Below are positions 1 through 5,510 of a stretch of 6,728 nt of DNA, piece by piece. The stretch's first letter is position 1. The number at the start of each line of letters is the position of its first letter. The notes beneath the pieces are model-generated. The model did no database searches and had not been told where the DNA came from. It saw only the letters and a list, made by a program, of their open reading frames with translations. Source of the DNA: Chloroflexota bacterium (lineage in GTDB: Bacteria; Chloroflexota; Dehalococcoidia; GIF9; AB-539-J10); NCBI GenBank assembly GCA_020346965.1, contig CP070793.1, forward strand, positions 572,971 through 579,698. Reading direction: 5' to 3'. The position numbers and the translations under genes were made by a program.

Positions 1-782
1 AAGGAATCTACCCTGGCAGGGTATACGTAGATAATCCGGCCCGACCCCGAACCGCTTTGCTTACCACATACATCGAAAGCGAGGCACACGGCACGTGGTG
101 CTTTCTGGCCGGTGAACCCGCGAACGATGACGTCAATCGGTCTCTCAATTCCGCCATATTTTCCCGTCAGATCATTGCCGGCAACACGCCAATCCTGTTC
201 TTCACCTGCGACCCAGACGATTGGGGCGGCCAGATGGATGCCGTGATGACGCCACGCCCGCCGATTTGGATTCCGCGCCATCACTTCGTTAGCCGGCGGG
301 TCGATTTCGATTGGCGTGCTGCCCTGCCGACAGGCTTCACAGTCGAACCCATGAATCAGGAGTTGCGGCGGCTCCCGGGCATACAAGTGCCTGAAGATGT
401 CGCTGTTACACTCTCGAAATGGAAGACGATGACTGACCCTCGATTCATGGACTTGGGTTTTGCTGTCCTGGACCACACGCGCCCGCAATTAACTATCGCG
501 GGTTGGGCCACCGTGGATTTTGTCGCTGCGGGAGCCGGTGACCTGGGCTTCTTCACCCAACCGGACTATCGCCGCGCCGGACTCGGCACCATCGCCGCCT
601 CTGCTGCACTCGAGCATGGCTTCAACATCGGCTTACAGCAGGTACATTGGACGTGCGACGCCGATAATCCCGGCTCAATCCTCACGGCCCAGAAACTCGG
701 CCTGGAACGCATGGAGGATTACCACCAGGCCGTGTTGCTCATGAATGAGAAGAGCCACATGGCCTTCTTTCAGCGGGATTGA
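1..782 (+). CDS. GNAT-family N-acetyltransferase (ZmaR-like), 5'-truncated by window edge
   Basis: Likely an acetyl-CoA-dependent N-acetyltransferase of the GNAT_acetyltran group related to the zwittermicin resistance protein ZmaR; the substrate is unknown. The frame is open from base 3 through the left edge (259 visible codons, stop TGA at 780-782), and the residues before the first candidate start, TTG at 57, still look like family sequence (GRVYVDNPARP). The true start is therefore probably outside the window and the TTG is internal. The N-terminal half matches the family's substrate-side lobe. The C-terminal GNAT fold carries the acetyl-CoA loop GFFTQPDYRRAGLGTIAA at about visible residues 182-199, with the R-x-x-G-x-G/A core. 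It is followed by a WTCDADNPGSILTAQKLG segment typical of GNAT motif B. Visible length is close to the usual 260-270 residues, so only a few residues should be missing. The gene is richer in G+C than its neighbours and converges on the ArsR gene, 86 bases away. Confidence 0.85.
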   Translation, partial: GIYPGRVYVDNPARPRTALLTTYIESEAHGTWCFLAGEPANDDVNRSLNSAIFSRQIIAGNTPILFFTCDPDDWGGQMDAVMTPRPPIWIPRHHFVSRRVDFDWRAALPTGFTVEPMNQELRRLPGIQVPEDVAVTLSKWKTMTDPRFMDLGFAVLDHTRPQLTIAGWATVDFVAAGAGDLGFFTQPDYRRAGLGTIAASAALEHGFNIGLQQVHWTCDADNPGSILTAQKLGLERMEDYHQAVLLMNEKSHMAFFQRD

Positions 783-868
783 ATACCAGAGCGGCAAGCC
801 CACCCTGGACACCTTTCCGGCATGAGGAGCGTTCACCGTCGGAGTGCTTACTGAGGACTTACCACAGG

Positions 869-1438
869 TTACTCCTCACGCAACCAGTATTTGCCTCCTC
901 CACCTTCACGCTCCATCAGACCGTATGCGACCAGGCTACGCCTCAAGGTAGCTGTGTCATCGGAATAGGAGGACAGAATCTCTTTCACCTGTTTCTCGGT
1001 ATATCGTACTCCGGGGCTAAAGGCCTTCGCCACGTGTCTTAACACAACCTCGAATTTCTTCCTCTGAGCCGGAAACCGTAGAATGCGTCCGCTGCTATCG
1101 CAGAAGGTATTGAGCACCTTGCGGTCATACGCATCCATATCTATATCAGCAGTGACAGCCGGCATCGTTTCTCGTGCCAGCAATCTCTGTGACATGGACT
1201 CCAGTATACCCCTCTCAAGGCGATAGGTATTGTAGTAACTCTCGGGACGGGCACTTACCAGCCCCGCCGTCAATAGCTTGCTGAGGTGGTGAGATACCGT
1301 CGAGGGACGTAGCCCTAGCATCTCGGCCATCTGCTCTACGGCATACTCGCCCTGCGCCAACAGACCTACAATCTTCAGGCGGTTGGCGTCTGCCAGCGCT
1401 TTATAGAAGCTAAGCAATTCATCTCCAATCTGTTCCAC
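869..1438 (-). CDS. ArsR-family HTH regulator with C-terminal DUF2087 domain
   Basis: A DNA-binding transcriptional regulator. From the chosen start, residues about 5-75 form an ArsR-type winged helix: FYKALADANRLKIVGLL, then the recognition-helix region LGLRPSTVSHHLSKLLTAGLV and the wing YYNTYRL. Residues about 105-188 match DUF2087: VLNTF, GRILRFPAQRKK, a YTEKQVKEIL segment, TLRRSLVAYGLMER and a terminal YW. There is no cysteine pair of the metal-sensing ArsR type, so the effector is unknown and metal sensing is unlikely. I chose GTG at 1438 because AAGGGGG lies 5 bases upstream (1450-1444). The frame can also start at TTG 1453 (194 instead of 189 residues), but that has only AT-rich sequence before it and lies close to the predicted transcription start. 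The stop is TAA at 871-869. It stands alone between a convergent GNAT gene and the HIT gene. Its promoter contains palindromic sequence, so self-regulation is plausible but not shown. Confidence 0.9.
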   Translation of the reverse strand: MEQIGDELLSFYKALADANRLKIVGLLAQGEYAVEQMAEMLGLRPSTVSHHLSKLLTAGLVSARPESYYNTYRLERGILESMSQRLLARETMPAVTADIDMDAYDRKVLNTFCDSSGRILRFPAQRKKFEVVLRHVAKAFSPGVRYTEKQVKEILSSYSDDTATLRRSLVAYGLMEREGGGGKYWLREE

Positions 1439-1477
1439 TTCTGCCCCCTTCAAATTATATTCATATATATCGAAATG

Positions 1478-1506
1478 ATTCTACAGATATCTAATTATTT
1501 TGTCAA
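1478..1506 (-). promoter_or_regulatory. Sigma-70-type promoter of the ArsR/DUF2087 gene
   Basis: Reading the minus strand, a perfect -35 TTGACA (1506-1501) is followed after exactly 17 bases by TAGAAT (1483-1478), one base off the consensus -10. Transcription would start near 1471, giving a leader of about 33 bases that contains the AAGGGGG ribosome site and the GTG start. A perfect 8-base palindrome AGATATCT (1486-1493) lies in the spacer. ATATC (1467-1471) and GATAT (1486-1490) form a looser inverted repeat across the -10. These could be operator half-sites, but this is inference. Confidence 0.7.
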
Positions 1507-1656
1507 GCGAAAGCTCTGGAATAGTTATAGCAACATGATTGCGGGCTGATAGATTGGGTTTTATTGCCGGTTGCGGAGTTTTCGACGGGCTGCAATGGCC
1601 AGGATCTGCTGCCTGATGTAGGAGTTACAGAACGCTAGATTGCTACTATTACACCA

Positions 1657-1688
1657 TCATCGGGGTGTCTATCCAGTCATGCGTACTC
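1657..1688 (+). repeat. Diverged copy of the intergenic 27-base repeat
   Basis: Positions 1662-1688 match the consensus of the two better copies (2777-2803 and 4121-4147) at 18 of 27 positions without gaps. The 12 bases TCATCGGGGTGT (1657-1668) are identical to 2772-2783. ACACC (1651-1655) and GGTGT (1664-1668) can pair as a small hairpin with an 8-base loop. No T-run follows, so I do not call it a terminator. It lies about 35 bases beyond the HIT stop codon. Its membership of the repeat family is probable rather than certain. Confidence 0.4.
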
Positions 1689-1724
1689 GTGGGCGATACC
1701 GTTCAGTTGCTCAACAACAGTCAT

Positions 1725-2144
1725 TTAGGAAGTCAGTGAGCTGATTCTCTCCGCAATCCTATCCAAATCTTCCCGAGTCGGTGTTGTCGGATAATCGACT
1801 TGCAGTGTGAATGCGTCATCTTTGTATCGGGGGATCACATGCATATGAACGTGAAACTCTTCTTGTCCTGCCGCTTCACCGTCGGCAAGAAATAAGTTAA
1901 CGGCTTCGCATTTAACATCGGAACGTCTTACAGCCTGTGCTACTCTCATGGTAACCTTGAATAATTCGGCTCCAGTATCTTCGTCCAGTTCCGCCAGGTA
2001 TACAATATGTCTTTTCGGGATTATGACAACGTGCCCGTAATTCACTGGTTTGATATCCATGAATGCAAATATGGTCGAATCTTCATAGGCTACACTGACG
2101 GGAATGGTACGGGCAACAAGATCACACAAAGTACAGCTACTCAT
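1725..2144 (-). CDS. HIT-family nucleotide-binding hydrolase
   Basis: A 139-residue histidine-triad protein of the HINT/Fhit-like group. Such cytoplasmic enzymes hydrolyse the phosphoramidate or phosphoanhydride bond of nucleoside monophosphate conjugates; the substrate cannot be told from sequence. The signature HVHMHV is at residues 98-103, inside GQEEFHVHMHVIPR, with H100 expected to be the nucleophile. C4 and C7 (CTLC), together with H46 in PKRH, fit the zinc site found in many bacterial HIT proteins. N83 and the GQ at 93-94 are also family positions. Length is normal. The ATG at 2144 is preceded by an excellent ribosome site, TAGGAGG, 6 bases upstream, which fixes the start. The stop is TAA at 1727-1725. 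The gene is divergent from the VOC gene and separated by about 270 bases from the ArsR gene downstream, so it is probably transcribed alone. Confidence 0.95.
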   Translation of the reverse strand: MSSCTLCDLVARTIPVSVAYEDSTIFAFMDIKPVNYGHVVIIPKRHIVYLAELDEDTGAELFKVTMRVAQAVRRSDVKCEAVNLFLADGEAAGQEEFHVHMHVIPRYKDDAFTLQVDYPTTPTREDLDRIAERISSLTS

Positions 2145-2174
2145 ATCGTACCTCCTAATGCGCGGATGTCACAT

Positions 2175-2202
2175 GTTATATCATATGATCCGTCCATTAC
2201 AA
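2175..2202 (-). promoter_or_regulatory. Candidate promoter of the HIT gene, with a 10-base palindrome
   Basis: On the minus strand TTGTAA (2202-2197), a 16-base spacer and TATAAC (2180-2175) form a plausible sigma-70 promoter, placing transcription start near 2168, about 24 bases before the ATG. The perfect palindrome ATCATATGAT (2180-2189) sits in the spacer and touches the -10; it could be an operator or just AT-rich promoter sequence. TTGATT at 2206-2201 is a competing -35 with poorer spacing. Confidence 0.4.
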
Positions 2203-2256
2203 TCAAGTAGTGGTCGGGATTCTTGTTCAGCGATGCTTGCAAGATTTCGATACCGT

Positions 2257-2281
2257 TTGCTTTTCAACAGAGCGAAAGCAA
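2257..2281. other. Small inverted repeat (hairpin) between HIT and VOC genes
   Basis: TTGCTTT (2257-2263) and AAAGCAA (2275-2281) are perfect reverse complements around an 11-base loop. There is no adjacent T-run on either strand and it lies upstream of both divergent genes, so it is not a terminator. It may be a regulatory site or chance. The rest of the 2203-2391 gap shows only weak promoter candidates for the VOC gene, such as TGCTAGACT at 2315-2323 (extended -10 form, no good -35) and TATGAA at 2331. Confidence 0.25.
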
Positions 2282-2391
2282 CCAGTCGGTGAAAAGAGAG
2301 AGTCCGTTTCTTTGTGCTAGACTAAGAACATATGAAATAGAGTAGTTATTCGGCCTCAATTGTCAGCATCTGTTTTGGACGTTTGGAGAGT

Positions 2392-2751
2392 ATGACCGTG
2401 AAATTTAGCTATCACCATCTGGGCATTCCGACGCGCGAAATGGTGGCTGGAATGGTCCACCTTAAACAACTTAAGGTCTATGCCACCGACCACGAGTCAA
2501 ATCCGTTTGGCATTCAATGGATGCTTTATGAGGAAGGCTGCAATGTACCCGAAATAGTTCGTACCGTACCACACGTAGCCTTCGAAGTCGACGACCTGCG
2601 AGATGCTTTGAAAGGCAAGAAAGTTATCATCGAACCTAATTCACCATCTCCGGGTGTTGCTGTGGCATTCATAGAAGAAGCGGGAGCACCAGTGGAATTC
2701 CTCGAATTTGGAGACAAGAGACCTCTTAAGCAACGTCAGAGTTTCTGCTGA
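2392..2751 (+). CDS. VOC-superfamily (glyoxalase/bleomycin-resistance fold) protein
   Basis: A small single-module VOC protein of 119 residues from ATG 2392. The first beta strand reads FSYHHLGIPT (H8, H9) and the second half-module begins PHVAFEVDDLRDAL (H61). The last strand, PVEFLEF, carries E102 and E105. These histidine and glutamate positions are where VOC enzymes hold their metal ion. One module of this size normally dimerises to make two active sites. The reaction is unknown and I would not call it glyoxalase I. The start is ambiguous. GGAG at 2385-2388 lies only 3 bases before ATG 2392 but 9 bases before GTG 2398. As I recall, relatives begin M-x-F-x-YHH-x-GIPT, which favours the GTG (117 residues). 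TTG 2383 is less likely. The stop is TGA at 2749-2751. The last dozen residues (DKRPLKQRQSFC) look like a poorly conserved tail. It is divergent from HIT and convergent with the serine hydrolase. Confidence 0.85.
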   Translation: MTVKFSYHHLGIPTREMVAGMVHLKQLKVYATDHESNPFGIQWMLYEEGCNVPEIVRTVPHVAFEVDDLRDALKGKKVIIEPNSPSPGVAVAFIEEAGAPVEFLEFGDKRPLKQRQSFC

Positions 2752-2776
2752 GTCCGCGTACAGTTGTTTGGTCATC

Positions 2777-2803
2777 GGGGTGTTTGCCATTTCGCGTGTA
2801 CGT
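2777..2803 (+). repeat. 27-base intergenic repeat, copy A
   Basis: Identical at 24 of 27 positions to 4121-4147 in the same orientation, sharing the 13-base core TGTTTGCCATTTC. The three differences are all transitions (G/A, G/A, T/C). It sits between the convergent stops of the VOC and serine hydrolase genes. CGTACA (2757-2762) and TGTACG (2797-2802) are inverted arms bracketing most of the element, compatible with a short structured or mobile repeat. Confidence 0.65.
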
Positions 2804-2886
2804 TCTTGTGTAACTATCTGAAAGGTCATTCCTGTGTATAGGTATTCGCAATCATCTCGTGTGGGGAACTGAGTGTATTCGTCCCG

Positions 2887-4068
2887 TCACTCGCTCGGTA
2901 AGGACTTAATGAACTCGGCGACCAGATTCATGATCGCCAATTCGTGCTTCCATGACTCCGCATCATGTTGCAGCCAAAATGGATAAGAGGTGGTGACAAT
3001 GACCATATCAAGCTCGTCGAGCAGGACGATCAACTGTCCGCCGTGTCCCGCCGCATAGTCGTAATTGTGCTCGCCTACTGTGGCAGACCACCATTGATAG
3101 CCATATCCGATGTCGTGGAAGGAAAGTCCCCAGTTTGCCGGAAATCCGCCAGTCAGATTGATATCCTCTGAATACCTTTGCAGGGAGTCGTGCACCCAGT
3201 CGGCAGGAACGACCTGGTTTCCCTCGAATACACCGTCGTTGATATATAGCAGACCAAACTTGGTCGCATCACGCGGCGTCAAGTGCAAATCTCCACAGCC
3301 ATTGTTTTGGCCCTCCGCGTCCGTACCCCATTCTCCCACATCCACGCCAAGTGGCAGAAACAGATTCTCCTCCGCGTATGTTTTGAGATTCATGCCAGTC
3401 GCCCGGTCCACGATGATCCCGAGCCAGTTGGACGATAGATTGCTGTAATTGAACTCCGTTCCCGGGTCCGCCGTGAGAGCGAATTCTTCTATGAGAAGCG
3501 GATAGTGACCGGACAAAAGGCCATCCCACAGAGCAGGATCTGTTTCCTCCCAGGGATATCCAGAGCGCATCTGAAGCAGATCCCGAATCGTTATCTGCTC
3601 TTTCCTCTTGTCAGTTATTTGGTCGGCGACCTCGGGAAAGAAGTCCAGCATTTTCTGATCCGCGCTTGACAGGTAGCCCTGCTCCAGCGCAATCCCGACC
3701 AGTGCCGACGTATAGCTCTTCGTCACCGATTGCAGCCGGTCTTTCTGGTCAATCGAGCCGTCGTTGAAATAATCTTCGGCGATCAAGTGGCCATTCTTAA
3801 CAACGAGCAGGCTGTACAGTGTTTCTAATTCAGCTGCATTGTAGTAGAGTTCCGCAACCAGCATCGGGTCAAGTCCCTGCGCTTCGGGCGTCGACACCTC
3901 CCAATCGTCTCGGGTTACTGGTGTATAGTCAACAGCCAACAGGTCGTCAATCGGAGGGCCGGAACTGGGCAGAGCTGACACTACCAGCAACACAACAACG
4001 ACTATCAAGAGAAAATACGGACGCCAGTGAAAGTGTACCGAAAGGAAACGCCTGATTCGATCCAGCAT
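2887..4068 (-). CDS. Membrane-anchored serine hydrolase, beta-lactamase/class C (PF00144) family
   Basis: A 393-residue serine hydrolase of the family that includes class C beta-lactamases, DD-peptidases, esterases and D-amino-acid peptidases. The catalytic set is complete: S114-x-x-K117 in QSVTKSY, the tyrosine motif Y208-S-N210 in FNYSN, and H342-G-G in AGHGGQ replacing the KTG motif. Other family landmarks are ITIRDLLQMRSGY (159-171), PLGV (239-242) and TPRDATKFGLLYINDG (264-279). The N-terminus has basic residues followed by one strongly hydrophobic stretch at about 18-33, so the enzyme is probably tethered to the membrane with its catalytic domain outside. There is no lipobox. ATG 4068 is preceded by AAGG 7 bases upstream; the stop is TGA at 2889-2887. 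Function cannot be narrowed: the family is used for cell-wall peptides, esters and beta-lactams alike, and resistance should not be assumed. M23 lies 163 bases upstream on the same strand. Confidence 0.93.
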   Translation of the reverse strand: MLDRIRRFLSVHFHWRPYFLLIVVVVLLVVSALPSSGPPIDDLLAVDYTPVTRDDWEVSTPEAQGLDPMLVAELYYNAAELETLYSLLVVKNGHLIAEDYFNDGSIDQKDRLQSVTKSYTSALVGIALEQGYLSSADQKMLDFFPEVADQITDKRKEQITIRDLLQMRSGYPWEETDPALWDGLLSGHYPLLIEEFALTADPGTEFNYSNLSSNWLGIIVDRATGMNLKTYAEENLFLPLGVDVGEWGTDAEGQNNGCGDLHLTPRDATKFGLLYINDGVFEGNQVVPADWVHDSLQRYSEDINLTGGFPANWGLSFHDIGYGYQWWSATVGEHNYDYAAGHGGQLIVLLDELDMVIVTTSYPFWLQHDAESWKHELAIMNLVAEFIKSLPSE

Positions 4069-4095
4069 TGCAGAACCTTATTAGTCTTACGTAGC

Positions 4096-4104
4096 ATTCT
4101 ATCA
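4096..4104 (-). promoter_or_regulatory. Candidate extended -10 promoter of the serine hydrolase gene
   Basis: On the minus strand TGATAGAAT (4104-4096) is an extended -10 (TG, one base, then TAGAAT). No good -35 is present at the expected distance, where the repeat copy at 4121-4147 begins, which is typical of extended -10 promoters. Transcription would start near 4090, about 20 bases before the ATG. Confidence 0.35.
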
Positions 4105-4120
4105 CACTCACACATATGTA

Positions 4121-4147
4121 GGGATGTTTGCCATTTCACGCGTACGT
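4121..4147 (+). repeat. 27-base intergenic repeat, copy B
   Basis: Best match to copy A at 2777-2803 (24 of 27). It ends in the self-complementary stretch ACGCGTACGT. TACGTA occurs at its right edge (4143-4148) and again at 4088-4093, so the palindromic hexamer flanks the region on both sides. It lies between the start of the serine hydrolase gene and the end of the M23 gene, immediately upstream of the hydrolase's likely -10. Confidence 0.65.
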
Positions 4148-4190
4148 AGTGGCCAGGCGAATGCAGGAATGTTGGTCGAGCCACGCCCCT

Positions 4191-4219
4191 GACTACTCAA
4201 TTCCCTCTGGATTGACAGT
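4191..4219 (-). terminator. Hairpin just after the M23 peptidase gene, possible terminator
   Basis: TCAAT (4197-4201) pairs with ATTGA (4211-4215). With one bulged T the stem extends inward through CC/GG to a CTCT loop, and GAC/GTC pair further out (4191-4193 with 4217-4219). It begins about 12 bases beyond the M23 stop codon, the expected place for a terminator. On the minus strand it is followed by GC-rich sequence rather than a T-run, so it is not a classical intrinsic terminator. Confidence 0.3.
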
Positions 4220-4231
4220 CGGAGGCGATTG

Positions 4232-5209
4232 CTAATGTGCTGTGTTGCCAGATGGCTGGCTTTTCCTGTGCCGTATGAACTTGTATGACCTGATGACAAG
4301 GAAGACGATACATAGTGCAAGTAGGGCATAGGCCACAACATGTCCCCTACTAAACATGTACCAAGTCAGCAAGGGCAAGGCGATACTGAACGCTATGACC
4401 ATGACAGTATTCCTGCTCATGCCTATTCCATACAATGCACCGATAGCTCCCGCCAGTACCAATAATGAAGAAAGCAGTTCTTGCCACCATACTGACCACA
4501 ATGTTGCTTCAGGACTGCGAAACCCGCCATCGGGAGTATTCTGTTCAGCGATAATTCTGGAAGGTTGAAGCCATCCCAGAGCTTGAGGGCAATACTTGAT
4601 CCACCCCGCCGTCCAGCGCCACTCACCAATAGAGGGATAACTAGCGCTCTGCCCCGACCGAATCCCGAAATGAAGGTGGGGCGGCAGTGGATTCTCTTTA
4701 CTGCCGCCATTTTCATCCGCGTCACCCAGGTAAGCGATCAAATCACCCTTCCCCACCTGACCTGAGGCGATTGTCCATCTGCTTGGACTTAGATGTCCGT
4801 AGAGGGAGTACAGATTCAGATCGGGATGGTCAATTATTATCAGCCAACCGTACCCTCCTCTGGGTCCCGAGTAACTGATGATACCATCAGCAAATGCAAA
4901 TACTGGACTTCCAGCCGGCTGATGATAATCTTCGGCCGCGTGATATTTCCCGGAATACGGAGACGCGCTGGCACCCCCATAGTCGGCGAAGTTTGCTCCG
5001 GATAGCTGATCCTGTGTCAAATCATCGACCGGGAAGCGGAAAGAGAGCTCCGGGTTACCCGCATATGCATTTGCATGAGATAAATCGATGTACTCTGACG
5101 GAGAGCAATGTTCGGAGGGTTCTGTGAATTGCGGTACTAGGATAAGGGCCAATATGATCATGGCTACTAGAACTGCAAGTGAGATGATAAAGTATTTACG
5201 GCGTCGCAT
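4232..5209 (-). CDS. Membrane-bound M23 (LytM-type) metallopeptidase
   Basis: A 325-residue zinc endopeptidase of family M23, whose members typically cut peptide cross-links in peptidoglycan. The LytM fold spans about residues 75-190. Zinc ligands are visible as H90-x-x-x-D94 (KYHAAEDYH) and H180 of the H178-L-H180 pair (PPHLHFG), and H138 in LYGHLS is the usual catalytic partner; all are intact. The glycine-rich strands PVFAFADGIISYSG and GGYGWLIIIDH are typical. Residues 7-26 form an N-terminal membrane helix. About 244-263, 267-286 and 290-309 look like three more helices, so the catalytic domain sits in an extracytoplasmic loop, with a basic tail (RHRK) at the C-terminus. C-terminal membrane helices are unusual for this family. 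ATG 5209 has only a weak AGG upstream, but the basic-then-hydrophobic N-terminus supports it. The stop is TAG at 4234-4232. It is divergent from the flavoprotein gene. Confidence 0.92.
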   Translation of the reverse strand: MRRRKYFIISLAVLVAMIILALILVPQFTEPSEHCSPSEYIDLSHANAYAGNPELSFRFPVDDLTQDQLSGANFADYGGASASPYSGKYHAAEDYHQPAGSPVFAFADGIISYSGPRGGYGWLIIIDHPDLNLYSLYGHLSPSRWTIASGQVGKGDLIAYLGDADENGGSKENPLPPHLHFGIRSGQSASYPSIGEWRWTAGWIKYCPQALGWLQPSRIIAEQNTPDGGFRSPEATLWSVWWQELLSSLLVLAGAIGALYGIGMSRNTVMVIAFSIALPLLTWYMFSRGHVVAYALLALCIVFLVIRSYKFIRHRKSQPSGNTAH

Positions 5210-5217
5210 TGCCTAAT

Positions 5218-5246
5218 AGTATAGTCTATGGAGATTGCAGGGTAAA
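5218..5246 (-). promoter_or_regulatory. Candidate promoter of the M23 gene, implying a nearly leaderless mRNA
   Basis: On the minus strand TTTACC (5246-5241) is followed after 17 bases by TATACT (5223-5218). The -10 is one base off consensus and the -35 matches at four of six. Transcription would start near 5211, two bases before the ATG at 5209, fitting the lack of a strong Shine-Dalgarno site. A more distant promoter cannot be excluded. Confidence 0.4.
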
Positions 5247-5498
5247 AGAAGATTACTCGAAATAACTAGCAGACAGCGTTTCTATTAAGCTAATTCTGAA
5301 CACTGGCGGATGGACATCGGGATGTCGACACGCGCCTGAACACGAAGACGTCTTTCCCTTGTTGGAAACTAATGTTACAATCTGAATGAGTCCAATGCCG
5401 AATACAAGAGACATACCCAGGTTTTCGAGACTCAGGTATTTGGCTATGATCTATTCGAATTCTGGGGCTAGATCGAGGTATTGACCAAGCATAGAGTA
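5247..5498. other. Intergenic stretch between divergent M23 and flavoprotein genes
   Basis: This is the largest gap in the window (about 300 bases from start codon to start codon, 5210-5510). It contains a perfect 10-base palindrome AAGACGTCTT (5345-5354). A short inverted repeat ACATC-GG-GATGT (5314-5325) weakly resembles the start of the 27-base repeat. TATGAT at 5445-5450 could be a -10 for the flavoprotein gene, but only a poor -35 (TTTTCG, 5422-5427) lies 17 bases upstream. No convincing gene or RNA was found. Confidence 0.3.
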
Positions 5499-5510
5499 GA
5501 AGGAGTAATA

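Noticed and set aside
779..1042. Plus-strand open frame of 87 codons overlapping the end of the ArsR gene
   Set aside because: It runs antisense to the well-supported DUF2087 coding region and shows no recognisable family features.
1563..1655. Minus-strand stretch ending in ILAIAARRKLRNRQ and a stop, possible C-terminal gene remnant
   Set aside because: Short, without a start or ribosome site, and not recognisable; kept only as a possible decayed fragment between ArsR and HIT.
1690..1724. GTTGCTCAACAAC pairing downstream of HIT as a terminator
   Set aside because: The stem is about four base pairs with a two-base loop and has no T-run.
3110..3448. Plus-strand open frame of 112 codons inside the serine hydrolase gene
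   Set aside because: Antisense shadow of a gene with complete catalytic motifs; the translation is low-complexity and unlike a protein family.
4108..4341. Minus-strand open frame of 77 codons overlapping the M23 3' end and repeat copy B
   Set aside because: It overlaps the membrane-helix coding part of M23 in another frame, and its C-terminus is just the translated repeat (EMANIP). The similar EMANTP peptide at copy A comes from the shared DNA repeat, not a shared protein.
5314..5335. Possible fourth repeat copy beginning ACATCGGGATGT
   Set aside because: Only the first dozen bases and a short ACGCG resemble the repeat, and a gap of several bases would be needed; too weak to call.
5386..5484. 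Plus-strand mini-ORF of 32 residues ahead of the flavoprotein gene
   Set aside because: No Shine-Dalgarno site and an unremarkable arginine/serine-rich translation; no sign of a leader-peptide attenuator.
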